From Sediminibacillus massiliensis (GTDB lineage Bacteria > Bacillota > Bacilli > Bacillales > Amphibacillaceae), in NCBI RefSeq assembly GCF_900156915.1, contig NZ_LT732535.1:2615211-2679210 (forward strand): a stretch of DNA of 64,000 bases. Direction: 5' to 3'. Positions 53,415-61,144 of this stretch are shown one piece after another. The notes beneath the pieces were generated by a model. That model was given only the letters and a program-made list of their open reading frames with translations, was not told the DNA's origin and did not search any database. How positions within the stretch are numbered: the stretch's first letter is position 1; each line of letters opens with the position of its first letter. The position numbers and the translations under genes are program-made.

Positions 53415-53430
53415 ATTCTTAATAAAGAAC
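53415..53430. promoter_or_regulatory. SinR-like box after epsB
   Basis: ATTCTTAATAAAGAAC matches the eps palindrome at 14 of 16 positions. It lies 20 bases past the epsB stop. The adjoining AAGAACAAATTTGTTA-AAAAAATAGCTT block is nearly the same as the one before the second RiPP precursor (24821-24850), which may mean a second promoter for epsC onward. Confidence 0.5.
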
Positions 53431-53450
53431 AAATTTGTTAAAAAAATAGC

Positions 53451-54098
53451 TTACTTTTCATTTATTATTGCTCCTACCAGTTCTGCATGAGCAAGTTCTA
53501 ACACTTTTCGTGCTTTTATTGCTTTCTCCAGGGTCGTCTTTCCTTTAGTTAACACTAATACAACACCATCACAGTAATTGGCTAGTACTCTTGTCTCGGT
53601 TGTATGTAAAACATCAGGGGCATCAATCAGAACAATATCGTAACTTTCAGAAACCTGTCTCAATATACTGGACATCCAATCACTCGTTAACAGTTCCGCA
53701 GGATTGTTGACACTGTTCCCGCATGGCAGAATGTCTAATTTTCCTATCCCCGTTTTTTTAATTGCCCTGTCTAAGGCTGCATTCTTCATTAAGACATTCG
53801 TTAACCCGCAATCTTGAGATATTTTAAATATTTCGTGGATAATTGGCTTCCGCAAGTTAGCGTCGATAAGAAGCACCCTTTCTTTTTGCTGTGCCATTGA
53901 TACTGCCAAATTTGCTGTGGTCACAGACTTTCCTTCACCACTTACCGAAGAAGTCATCAGAAAGGTTCGTTTCTTTCCATCTACTGTTAAAAATTGAATG
54001 TTGGCCCTAACTGTCCGAAACTGATCAGATATGAGAGAATCCGCATTAGCATATGTGACGAGATTTCTTTTTTTTAACTTTTTGCTTTTATTTAACAT
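53451..54098 (-). CDS. epsB: EpsB, BY-kinase-type tyrosine kinase
   Basis: A cytosolic ATPase of about 215 residues of the CpsD/CapB bacterial tyrosine kinase family. Walker A is SVSGEGKSVTTAN, Walker A' is LLIDANLRKP and Walker B is IVLIDAPDV. It pairs with the EpsA modulator to control polymer export and length. Start ATG 54098 follows AGGGGGGA; the frame to 54128 runs inside epsA. It ends LVGAIINEK and shows no C-terminal tyrosine cluster, unlike many relatives that autophosphorylate there. Confidence 0.88.
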   Translation of the reverse strand: MLNKSKKLKKRNLVTYANADSLISDQFRTVRANIQFLTVDGKKRTFLMTSSVSGEGKSVTTANLAVSMAQQKERVLLIDANLRKPIIHEIFKISQDCGLTNVLMKNAALDRAIKKTGIGKLDILPCGNSVNNPAELLTSDWMSSILRQVSESYDIVLIDAPDVLHTTETRVLANYCDGVVLVLTKGKTTLEKAIKARKVLELAHAELVGAIINEK

Positions 54099-54828
54099 CC
54101 ACGGATTCCCCCCTGAATTCCATTTCATTTTTTATAGCTTTCTGCTTTTTCATTGATAACTTTTTCTTATTCATATTGGAGATAACTCCAAGAACCGGCA
54201 CTCCAAGAACCTCCTCCACTTCTCGTTCTTTATTCACTGTTCCATCAATGGAATCAAGAAGGAATACTAGACCAATCCCAGCTACGATTCCAAAAATGAA
54301 CCCAACGATTAGGGAATTATTCTGACTGCCATTTATCGGAACTGGATTTACTTTTGCCTCCGACAACAATTGAACGCCTTCAAACTTTAAAATATTCACT
54401 ATCTCACTTTTAAATACTCCTGCAGTAGTGTTGGCAATATCGGCTGCTGTCTGGGGATCCATGTGTGTGACAGAAATATCGACTACTTCTGAGTCATTGA
54501 TTCGTGTAACCTCTATTTGTCTGGCAAGCCATTCTGGTGTTGTATCTAATTTCAGCTGACTTGTAACCTGTTCCATAATAATTGGATCCGTGATCATCAC
54601 CATCAATGTATTCATATTTTCATTTTCTGTACTAACGATCATCCTAGTCGAAGATTGATATAATGATACATTGTTTGCCGCCCCATAGTAATAGCCAGCC
54701 AAGGTAGTAAGAATCGTAATAACGATAATCATCCAAAACCGTTTTTTCACCACTTCAAAGTAATCTCTTAAGCTGATCTCTTTAGCGTTATTTTCCTCTT
54801 GTACCCTAACCTGTTTTAATATCCCCAT
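54088..54828 (-). CDS. epsA: EpsA, Wzz-type chain-length and kinase modulator
   Basis: A membrane protein of about 246 residues of the CpsC/CapA (Wzz) family. An N-terminal segment ISLRDYFEVVKKRFW leads into the first membrane helix (IIVITILTTLAGYYYGA); an extracellular domain follows; the second helix is LIVGFIFGIVAGIGLVFLL with the short cytosolic tail that activates EpsB. Start ATG 54828 follows AAAAGGTGG; the frame to 54903 crosses a SinR-like box and is not used. It is the first gene of the eps operon, with a clear sigma-A promoter and three SinR-like boxes upstream. Confidence 0.9.
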   Translation of the reverse strand: MGILKQVRVQEENNAKEISLRDYFEVVKKRFWMIIVITILTTLAGYYYGAANNVSLYQSSTRMIVSTENENMNTLMVMITDPIIMEQVTSQLKLDTTPEWLARQIEVTRINDSEVVDISVTHMDPQTAADIANTTAGVFKSEIVNILKFEGVQLLSEAKVNPVPINGSQNNSLIVGFIFGIVAGIGLVFLLDSIDGTVNKEREVEEVLGVPVLGVISNMNKKKLSMKKQKAIKNEMEFRGESVDVK

Positions 54829-54843
54829 TGCAACCACCTTTTC

Positions 54844-54859
54844 ATTCTTTATAAAGAAC
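54844..54859. promoter_or_regulatory. SinR-like box near the epsA ribosome site
   Basis: ATTCTTTATAAAGAAC, one mismatch from the perfect palindrome, ends 16 bases before the epsA start codon. A repressor here could block elongation or co-operate with the promoter site 65 bases away. Confidence 0.65.
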
Positions 54860-54918
54860 ATCAAACCCAAAAAATTTTCACTTGCTTGTTTTTGATATTT
54901 CACTAAGTCTTTCGTCTT

Positions 54919-54947
54919 ATTTTAGTTCTTTATAAAGAACATGTCAA
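54919..54947 (-). promoter_or_regulatory. eps promoter with SinR operator in its spacer
   Basis: Read on the minus strand, TTGACA, a 17-base spacer and TAAAAT form an almost ideal sigma-A promoter. The spacer contains the perfect palindrome GTTCTTTATAAAGAAC (54925-54940), that is two GTTCTTT half-sites in opposite directions, which agrees with the SinR consensus GTTCTYT. Repressor binding here would exclude RNA polymerase. The expected transcript start is about 85 bases before epsA. The intergenic region up to 55131 holds no gene. Confidence 0.88.
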
Positions 54948-54994
54948 TATTTATCTACTGGAAATTTACAAAATTATTTATCCGCTCCTGGCGC

Positions 54995-55010
54995 ATTCTT
55001 GATAAAGAAC
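54995..55010. promoter_or_regulatory. Upstream SinR-like box of the eps promoter
   Basis: ATTCTTGATAAAGAAC matches at 14 of 16 positions. It lies 70 bases upstream of the operator in the promoter spacer, a distance close to whole helical turns, so two dimers or tetramers could be bridged by a DNA loop. That is inference. Confidence 0.55.
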
Positions 55011-55131
55011 ATCTTTATACTAAATCAATACTTCCTACTATTCAAGTACTTATCTAATATTTATTTATCTTTTAGATAGCTATATAATATGGGTACTAGT
55101 TAAGATTTAGAACTCAAGTTAGGAGAGTAAC

Positions 55132-56250
55132 ATGTACTTAACAAACACCACTATTCATTTCCCCGGAAATATCATTCCTTTTTTCCAGACATTTGACTGG
55201 ATTGATTTTACGGTCTATGGGGTCTGTGTATTTCTGATTATATGTGCCCGCTGGCTCTTTCTTTTGTTTTTTAATACAGTTAATCGAAACAGAGGAATCC
55301 CTGGCAGAAAGACTCCCGTTTACTTTTTTGTTAACTGGCTCGCTTTTTACGGGATATTGATATTCACGCTGGTATACTTTGCAGATTCTGAGTGGCTGAC
55401 CGCAGAGATATTTTCAGTAGGGAGTGTCAAAGTCACAGCATCGCTCATTTTGATTGCCCTGTTGATCATTACGTTTGCCAACCGCGCTTCAAAAGTATTT
55501 ACCAAGTATTTGCTTCCGAATATCTACCACCGCCATCAGCTTGATCAAGGCATGCAGTACACTTTCAACAGGATGTTCCATTACACGGTAATGGTGGTTG
55601 CCTTTATCATTAGTTTAACCACTGTCGGAATCGACTTAAGTGCTTTGACCGTCTTTGCAGGTGTACTTGGAGTGGGGATAGGTTTTGGGATGCAAAACAT
55701 AGCTTCCAATTTCATTTCCGGAATCATTTTGTTGTTTGAACGTCCGATCAAAGTCGGCGACAGGGTAATCGTGAATGAGATCATGGGCGATATCGAAAAA
55801 ATCAGTATGCGGGCGACGATTATCCGGACAATAGACAATGAACATATCATCGTACCGAATTCTTATTTTCTTGAAGAGCACGTGGTCAATCGTTCCTATA
55901 GTGATCCGACGCTACGTTTGAAGTTACCTGTTGGTGTTGCTTTCGGAACAGACGTAGAGAAGGTAAGGGAATTGCTTCTTAAGGCGGCCAGAGATGAACA
56001 CGAAAATTCTGAAGGGATTTTAATGAATCCCGAACCATTCGTTCATTTTGTCGGGTTTGGGGATTCCTCTTTGGACTTCGAGCTGTTTATATGGATTGAG
56101 GACCCTAGATTCGTCATCGTCACCAGAAGTAATTTGAACTTCCGGATAAACAAATTGTTTAATGAACATCAGGTTGAAATACCATTTCCACAAAGAGATT
56201 TAAATATCCGGAATATCGACGAAAATGTCATTCAAAAGCTGAAACGGTAA
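55132..56250 (+). CDS. MscS-family mechanosensitive ion channel (YkuT-like)
   Basis: A 372-residue small-conductance mechanosensitive channel. Three to four membrane segments precede the pore helix and beta domain: AGVLGVGIGFGMQNIASNF then ISGIILLFERPIKVGDRVIV is the MscS signature. The C-terminal part forms the cytosolic cage. It releases solutes during osmotic downshock, in keeping with a salt-living host. ATG follows GGAGAGTAAC and a TATAAT lies about 45 bases upstream. It is the only firm plus-strand gene, divergent from eps, and it ends in a strong terminator shared with the gene on the other strand. Confidence 0.92.
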   Translation: MYLTNTTIHFPGNIIPFFQTFDWIDFTVYGVCVFLIICARWLFLLFFNTVNRNRGIPGRKTPVYFFVNWLAFYGILIFTLVYFADSEWLTAEIFSVGSVKVTASLILIALLIITFANRASKVFTKYLLPNIYHRHQLDQGMQYTFNRMFHYTVMVVAFIISLTTVGIDLSALTVFAGVLGVGIGFGMQNIASNFISGIILLFERPIKVGDRVIVNEIMGDIEKISMRATIIRTIDNEHIIVPNSYFLEEHVVNRSYSDPTLRLKLPVGVAFGTDVEKVRELLLKAARDEHENSEGILMNPEPFVHFVGFGDSSLDFELFIWIEDPRFVIVTRSNLNFRINKLFNEHQVEIPFPQRDLNIRNIDENVIQKLKR

Positions 56251-56283
56251 CAGGGAAGCCCCGCAGTAGACGGGGCTTCCCTG
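56251..56283. terminator. Bidirectional terminator between convergent genes
   Basis: CAGGGAAGCCCCG, 7 bases, CGGGGCTTCCCTG is a perfect 13-base stem between the stop codons of the MscS gene (plus) and the dehydroquinate synthase-like gene (minus). It can serve both, though the T-runs are short. Confidence 0.8.
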
Positions 56284-56285
56284 TA

Positions 56286-56828
56286 TTATTTCTCGACAAT
56301 GATTTCATCGATTTGTTTTCCAAGATGCCTGCCTGGTTTATCGGTTTGGCATAGAATACGGTCACCAGTTTTCAAATCCAGTATGTTTACTGCCGGATGA
56401 GCTTCTGTAGTAACAAAAACACTCGTGGATTTTTGAAGCGTCGCCGAAATGGTTTTGTTGCCGTCAGAACATACTACTCTTATAAGCGGTCTTTTTTCCA
56501 TTTTCACGCGTCCGACGGGAACCGATTTCTTTTCGTCTTCTCCAGCAATGATCAAGCCAACCCCTGGTTCTATTTCATGCAAATAGTTGCTTTTATCTTC
56601 TTGATATATGTATTGGTGAAAGGATCCACAGTTAATACGGAACGGGCGTGGCGGGTAGCCTTCTGAGTGGCGGTTTTCCGAGAGTACTTTGATGTACCCC
56701 TCTCCAGTGTTTCCTACAAATAAACCGTCGCTCTCACTTAATACATCCACAAAGTCGATGCAAACTCGCATTCCTTCCCCGATCTCGGTTATTTCTGTGA
56801 CTTCCAGATAAATCTGTTCGTCAACCAT
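56286..56828 (-). CDS. Stand-alone domain like the C-terminal half of dehydroquinate synthase II
   Basis: A protein of about 180 residues. VGRVKMEKRPLIRVVCSDG, then VNILDLKTGDRILCQTD and GRHLGKQIDEIIVEK resemble the C-terminal half of archaeal-type 3-dehydroquinate synthase (AroB', MJ1249 family), but the N-terminal catalytic half is missing (full-length enzymes are about 320-380 residues). The frame is intact from a good start, ATG 56828 behind AAGGGG, so it is a separate domain protein and not a fresh truncation. It has no aromatic-pathway neighbours. It may have a different job. The likeness is judged by eye. Confidence 0.6.
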   Translation of the reverse strand: MVDEQIYLEVTEITEIGEGMRVCIDFVDVLSESDGLFVGNTGEGYIKVLSENRHSEGYPPRPFRINCGSFHQYIYQEDKSNYLHEIEPGVGLIIAGEDEKKSVPVGRVKMEKRPLIRVVCSDGNKTISATLQKSTSVFVTTEAHPAVNILDLKTGDRILCQTDKPGRHLGKQIDEIIVEK

Positions 56829-56852
56829 CTTCATCCCCTTCCCTGATTCAAA

Positions 56853-56877
56853 AAGAGCATCCGGATGGGATGCTCTT
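56853..56877 (-). terminator. Terminator after the small coiled-coil gene
   Basis: AAGAGCATCC and GGATGCTCTT form a 10-base stem with a 5-base loop; on the minus strand the stem ends in TTTTT. It separates the gene at 56919 from the one at 56286. Confidence 0.8.
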
Positions 56878-56918
56878 AATAGTATACCAAATAAATTACT
56901 TGAGGTTCTCTTTGCTTA

Positions 56919-57233
56919 TCATTCTTTGGATTGAAATGAGGACTGTCTTGCCTTTTCCAGTTCCCGCTTCAAGCGAACATTTTCCTGTTTCACCGCTTCC
57001 AGGCCTGCTTTAAGTCCATCCTGGAAAGAAGCCTGTTCCCCAAGATATATTTCATACCAGTTTTTTTCATCAGGTTCTCTTCCAAACTGTGCTTTTTTCA
57101 GCTTGGCCTTGGGATAACGTTTCTGTACATATTCAGCCTCTTCTGGCGATAACCTTAACTCTCTGAAATAAATGCCATCACCAAATGAATCCATCAAAAA
57201 CCTTTCCAATCTTTCATAATCATTAGCGGCCAT
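56919..57233 (-). CDS. Hypothetical protein with C-terminal coiled coil
   Basis: A 104-residue soluble protein that I do not recognise as a characterised family. The N-terminal part is acidic with aromatic residues (LMDSFGDGIYFRELRLSPEEAEYVQKRYP); the C-terminal 40 residues (GLKAGLEAVKQENVRLKRELEKARQ) have heptad spacing and should form a coiled coil. It follows the racemase gene by 35 bases, ends in its own terminator, and is probably co-transcribed with the racemase. Confidence 0.65.
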   Translation of the reverse strand: MAANDYERLERFLMDSFGDGIYFRELRLSPEEAEYVQKRYPKAKLKKAQFGREPDEKNWYEIYLGEQASFQDGLKAGLEAVKQENVRLKRELEKARQSSFQSKE

Positions 57234-57268
57234 CTATATACCTTCCTTCTAATGAATAATTCACTCAA

Positions 57269-57988
57269 CTATTTTTGAGTGATTTTTGATTTCTCGGATA
57301 GTTCAATGGACTTGTTGACTAGAACTCTCATGGCATCCACACAGTAACGGGATACTTCTTCCCTCAAGGCTACGACTGACAGCTCGGTACAGGCAAGTAT
57401 AATACAGTCACATTTCTCTTTATTGACAAGCTCTTGGATGATTGTTTCTACTTTAAGTGCTGCATTCTCGCCTGAGTCGCCTTTAATATCATGATAGATG
57501 ATGTTCATGATGTTGCTTTGCATTGCTTCTGCAGGCAAATATGCCGTCATATTATATTTATGACAAGTTTTTTCATATATACCGGTGCTTATCGTACCAT
57601 TCGTAGCCATTATTCCGACTTTACTGCCTTCCCCATAATGTTTTGCGATTTCCTTAACCGTCTCTTCCACCATATTAATGATATTGATGTCGGTCATTTT
57701 CTGCATCTCATCATAGAAATAATGGGAAGTATTGCAAGGGATCGCAATGTTGGCAACACCTGCTGTTTCAAGGAGCTTTATATCCTTTTCAATAGCTGAC
57801 AGGAAGATATGTCCCTTATTCTCCAAAATGGCTTTGGTCCGATCAGGAAGGGTAGCATGATTCAGGATTACCATATCGATATGTTCTTGGTCTTTATGTG
57901 CATCAGTACAATCGATCACCTTATCAAAGAAAACGGACGTTGCCTTTGGTCCCATGCCACCTAGTACACCTAGTTTGTTGTATTGCAT
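57269..57988 (-). CDS. Aspartate/glutamate racemase family protein
   Basis: A 239-residue member of the Asp/Glu racemase superfamily. It starts LGVLGGMGPKATSVFF, and the two catalytic cysteines are in IAIPCNTSHYF and IILACTELSVV. The Cys pair is complete, so racemisation of a small amino acid is possible; aspartate is more usual than glutamate in this YgeA-like subgroup. ATG follows AGGGTGG. A strong hairpin separates it from the MurE-like gene upstream, so it probably has its own promoter. It could supply a D-amino acid to the ligase pair next to it, which is inference. Confidence 0.85.
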   Translation of the reverse strand: MQYNKLGVLGGMGPKATSVFFDKVIDCTDAHKDQEHIDMVILNHATLPDRTKAILENKGHIFLSAIEKDIKLLETAGVANIAIPCNTSHYFYDEMQKMTDINIINMVEETVKEIAKHYGEGSKVGIMATNGTISTGIYEKTCHKYNMTAYLPAEAMQSNIMNIIYHDIKGDSGENAALKVETIIQELVNKEKCDCIILACTELSVVALREEVSRYCVDAMRVLVNKSIELSEKSKITQK

Positions 57989-58054
57989 ATTTCCACCCTA
58001 CTTTATTTATATAATTGACCGTTATTCATTCATGCATCCATCGAGGTATTTATT

Positions 58055-58092
58055 CATGAAAAAACCAAGAAACGCATCTTGGTTTTTTCATG
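58055..58092. terminator. Strong bidirectional terminator after the MurE-like gene
   Basis: CATGAAAAAACCAAGA and TCTTGGTTTTTTCATG form a perfect 16-base stem around AACGCA. A- and T-runs are inside the stem on both sides. It ends the ATP-grasp/MurE-like transcript on the minus strand. Confidence 0.88.
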
Positions 58093-58130
58093 GCATCCTA
58101 TTTCCAATTTGGCAGGGACCATTCACATAG

Positions 58131-59645
58131 TCAGTAAGACAGCAGCTTGGACTTCGGAAGGTCCGGTTTCATCTTCAATAATTGATTCAGGGCGATTTCT
58201 GCTCCGAAATCCATGCCTTGGCAGCCCGCCAATAGTACAAGGTCGCCGTCTTTTGCCTCTTGGAGAGCCTGTGACGTCGCATCCGGAAGTTCCTCGAATA
58301 AATGGACTTTGATGTTGGCCTTCTCCATTACATCCATGAAAACTTCCACTTCTTCATCTGTCACTTTATCCTTGTCTGTTACATGTGAAACACTCTTTGT
58401 CGCAATGATTTCCTGAAGATTGAGCTTTGGTGCCCACTCTGCGATTGCTTCGGCATTTTCTCTGTTGACTGTCGGACCTCTTTCACCTCTGATTGCATAT
58501 ACTAAATGCAAATCATCATAGTCCATTTGAGTCAGTGTCTCCAAAGTGACATTTATATTTCCCGGATTGGCGAAGTGGTCATCAATGATTTTACAATAAT
58601 CTTCGAATACAAATTCAAATCTGCGCTCCACTCCACCAAAGGACCGGAGTGTTTCTTGTATGGTGGAAATGGAAACCCCGCTAAGCAGTCCGACTGTAAT
58701 GGCCACCATTGAATTATAAACGGAATGAAGCCCTGGCACCCCTAATTCTACTTGGAACTCACTAGGGGTGTACTCCACGCCATCACCGTTGAATGGTTTT
58801 AAAATTTCGACTGTGAATTTGGCTCTACCTGTAGAGAGATCAAGATCTTTACAGTGTAAATGGCCTTCCCGGCTGTTCACTCCAAATGTGATCGGCTGTG
58901 CCTTTGTCTGGCTGATCAAAGAAGCGGAGTACTCGTCATCAAGGTTAAGCACTGCAAAGCTATGTTCTCCAGCATTCCGAATCAGACTTGATTTAGCTTC
59001 AAAGTACTTCTCGAATGATCCATGTGAATCAATGTGTTCCCTGCTTATATTATTGAAGGTAACGATGTCGTAATCGACTTGCTCCACCCGATGTGTTTCG
59101 AGTGCCGCAGAAGATACTTCCATTGTAGTATGTGTAACTTCTTTTTCGACCATTTGTTGTAAATAATATTGTAAGTCCAGGGACTCCGGTGTCGTTAACT
59201 CTGAAGGGATCGAATCATTATCGATTTTGATGTTAACCGTACCGATCAAACCAGTCTTTAAGCCTTCCTTTTCCAAGATGGCGTTCGTCATATAGGAAGA
59301 AGTTGTCTTCCCATTCGTGGCCGTGATTCCGATCATTTTCAACTTTTTCGATGGATGATCATAATAGGCATCGCCCAATTTTGCCAAGGCAATTCTGCTA
59401 TTTTCCACACGGTACTGAGGAATGCGGATATCATCCTGAAATTCCTCGACTATTGCAGCTACCGCTCCGTTGTTGACGGCGTTTTGCAAATATTTATGCC
59501 CATCTGTTTTGTAACCCCTTATACACACAAACACGTCATTTTTTGATGTTTTTTGTGAATGATAGGATAGCCCGGCTATTTCGGACTCCTTTGGATTAAG
59601 GGAATCCAAAACCTCAATTGATTGTAAAAGGTTGCTTAATTTCAT
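58131..59645 (-). CDS. MurE-like Mur ligase of unknown substrate
   Basis: A 504-residue ATP-dependent amide ligase of the Mur family, nearest to MurE. The N-terminal UDP-sugar-type domain has SQKTSKNDVFVCIRGYKTDGHKYL, the P-loop is GITATNGKTTS (106-116), EVSSAALETHRV follows, and EAKSSLI carries the lysine that is carbamylated in MurE. Two things are unusual: the VDYAHTP-like loop is replaced by IDDHFANPGNINV, and the DNPR or DDPN motif that selects the third amino acid is absent. It is therefore probably not the cell-wall MurE. It follows the ATP-grasp gene in one transcript. Confidence 0.82.
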   Translation of the reverse strand: MKLSNLLQSIEVLDSLNPKESEIAGLSYHSQKTSKNDVFVCIRGYKTDGHKYLQNAVNNGAVAAIVEEFQDDIRIPQYRVENSRIALAKLGDAYYDHPSKKLKMIGITATNGKTTSSYMTNAILEKEGLKTGLIGTVNIKIDNDSIPSELTTPESLDLQYYLQQMVEKEVTHTTMEVSSAALETHRVEQVDYDIVTFNNISREHIDSHGSFEKYFEAKSSLIRNAGEHSFAVLNLDDEYSASLISQTKAQPITFGVNSREGHLHCKDLDLSTGRAKFTVEILKPFNGDGVEYTPSEFQVELGVPGLHSVYNSMVAITVGLLSGVSISTIQETLRSFGGVERRFEFVFEDYCKIIDDHFANPGNINVTLETLTQMDYDDLHLVYAIRGERGPTVNRENAEAIAEWAPKLNLQEIIATKSVSHVTDKDKVTDEEVEVFMDVMEKANIKVHLFEELPDATSQALQEAKDGDLVLLAGCQGMDFGAEIALNQLLKMKPDLPKSKLLSY

Positions 59646-59672
59646 AGTTATGATCCCTTTCTATTATTTCTC

Positions 59673-60845
59673 TTATTTTCCCAGAATCTTTCCGCCCATC
59701 ATTTTGGCAAAAGACACAGCCGGTTTAGGATCCTTCCAATCCCAGATGGCGTATGCTTTATGCTTCCATAATGACTTCAAAACTTCGCGGACAGAAAGTT
59801 GTCCTGTCTTTATATAATCCTTAACAGCTAGCATATCTTCATAACCGTACCAGAAGGCAGTTTTAGTATCCTTGGTGACCGCCATCGGTTCCAAAGGATT
59901 GCCCGTCAATTCCCTGTAGGTAACATAAGGGAAGTTAACGCCTACCTTATACAATAAATTGTTCAAATTCGTTGTTCTGGCATTGATTTCTATTAGATAG
60001 AATTTTCCCGTTTCTGCATCTTTTTTAAACTCGATTTCTGCAAAACCTTTATATCCAATTGCCTCCAAAAACTTGGAGCCTAAATCGTAAAGTTCTGGTA
60101 CATATTTTTGTTCTGTGTAAACGGAAGCCCCGAAATTGATCGGATACTGTCGTTGTTTCTGGCAAGTTACCCAATGGGTCACTTTTGAATCTTGATTGAG
60201 GTATGCATCGAATGTGTACATATGGTCATCGAAACCAGGTATGATTCTTTGAACGATAACCTCCAAATTTTCTTTCTCTGCTTTAGCCAATGCTTCCTGT
60301 AATTCCTGCTGGTTATGAACTTTAAACAGTTTGCTTCTGAACTTTGCCACGAAAGCAGGGGAGTCCACAGGTTTCACAATACAAGGATATTTAATGATCC
60401 TATCCACTTTTTCTAATAAGTCGTCTTCATTAATTCTTACTGTTTCCGGTACTGCCACGCCGTGTTCCTCTGCAAGCCTGTGCACAGTCTCTTTATTCAT
60501 TACTTGCGAATAAAGGCCTGGTTTTGTTTGAGGAATCAAATAATATCCCTTTAATTCTTCCAAATGCTCATCGATCAGTTCTACATAATTGTCATGGCCT
60601 GGAATCAATACAGGCGGCTCACTTTGTTTTTCAGCATAAGCTTTCAGAAATGCCAGGAAGCCCTCTGGATCTTCCTGATAATGTGGAGCAAGTATTCTTT
60701 CTGAACAATATTTTGAATGTGCTCCATAATTATTTTTGCTGGAATAATCAACGGCTACGGTATGTACTCCATGAACCCCGAGGCACCTGATAATACTTAG
60801 TCCTATATAGTAATTGCAGCCTAAAATGACGGCTTTATTATCCAT
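59673..60845 (-). CDS. ATP-grasp carboxylate-amine ligase
   Basis: A protein of about 390 residues of the ATP-grasp superfamily. The N-terminal pre-ATP-grasp Rossmann part is KAVILGCNYYIGLSIIRCLG; YPCIVKPVDSPAF is the first ATP-binding strand; FAEIEFKKD and FYLIEINARTTN supply the metal-binding Glu and Asn. It should join a carboxylate to an amine through an acyl phosphate. Start ATG 60845 follows CGAGGAG; an in-frame GTG at 60866 would put that site inside the gene. It is the first gene of a two-gene operon with the MurE-like ligase. Product unknown; a small peptide or amino-acid conjugate is likely. Confidence 0.83.
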   Translation of the reverse strand: MDNKAVILGCNYYIGLSIIRCLGVHGVHTVAVDYSSKNNYGAHSKYCSERILAPHYQEDPEGFLAFLKAYAEKQSEPPVLIPGHDNYVELIDEHLEELKGYYLIPQTKPGLYSQVMNKETVHRLAEEHGVAVPETVRINEDDLLEKVDRIIKYPCIVKPVDSPAFVAKFRSKLFKVHNQQELQEALAKAEKENLEVIVQRIIPGFDDHMYTFDAYLNQDSKVTHWVTCQKQRQYPINFGASVYTEQKYVPELYDLGSKFLEAIGYKGFAEIEFKKDAETGKFYLIEINARTTNLNNLLYKVGVNFPYVTYRELTGNPLEPMAVTKDTKTAFWYGYEDMLAVKDYIKTGQLSVREVLKSLWKHKAYAIWDWKDPKPAVSFAKMMGGKILGK

Positions 60846-61107
60846 TATTTCAACTCCTCGTTTCACAAAAACTTATAATCGTAAATATAGTAATTCGTTA
60901 TTCAAATAAATTTAACAAGGGTTGTCTCAACACTTTCTCTTCACTTATTATTCCGTCCTGACAGGAAGTGTCTCGTAAAATAATTATACAGCAGTTTCGT
61001 TTGAATTAGAATTGTTAACATTTAGGAATACAATCTTCTTCCTTCAAGTGCACTGTTACATTATTTCCTACTCCTGTCTTGCATAAACCACTTCTATCAT
61101 CAAGGAA

Positions 61108-61142
61108 AAAACAAGAACCTCTTGCCGGCTCTTGTTTTCACT
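61108..61142 (-). terminator. Terminator of the partition operon
   Basis: On the minus strand ACAAGAGCC, a 7-base loop, GGTTCTTGT and then TTTTTT. It begins a few bases after the parR-like stop codon. The 299 bases between parR and the ATP-grasp start otherwise hold only a promoter region. Confidence 0.75.
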
Positions 61143-61144
61143 GA

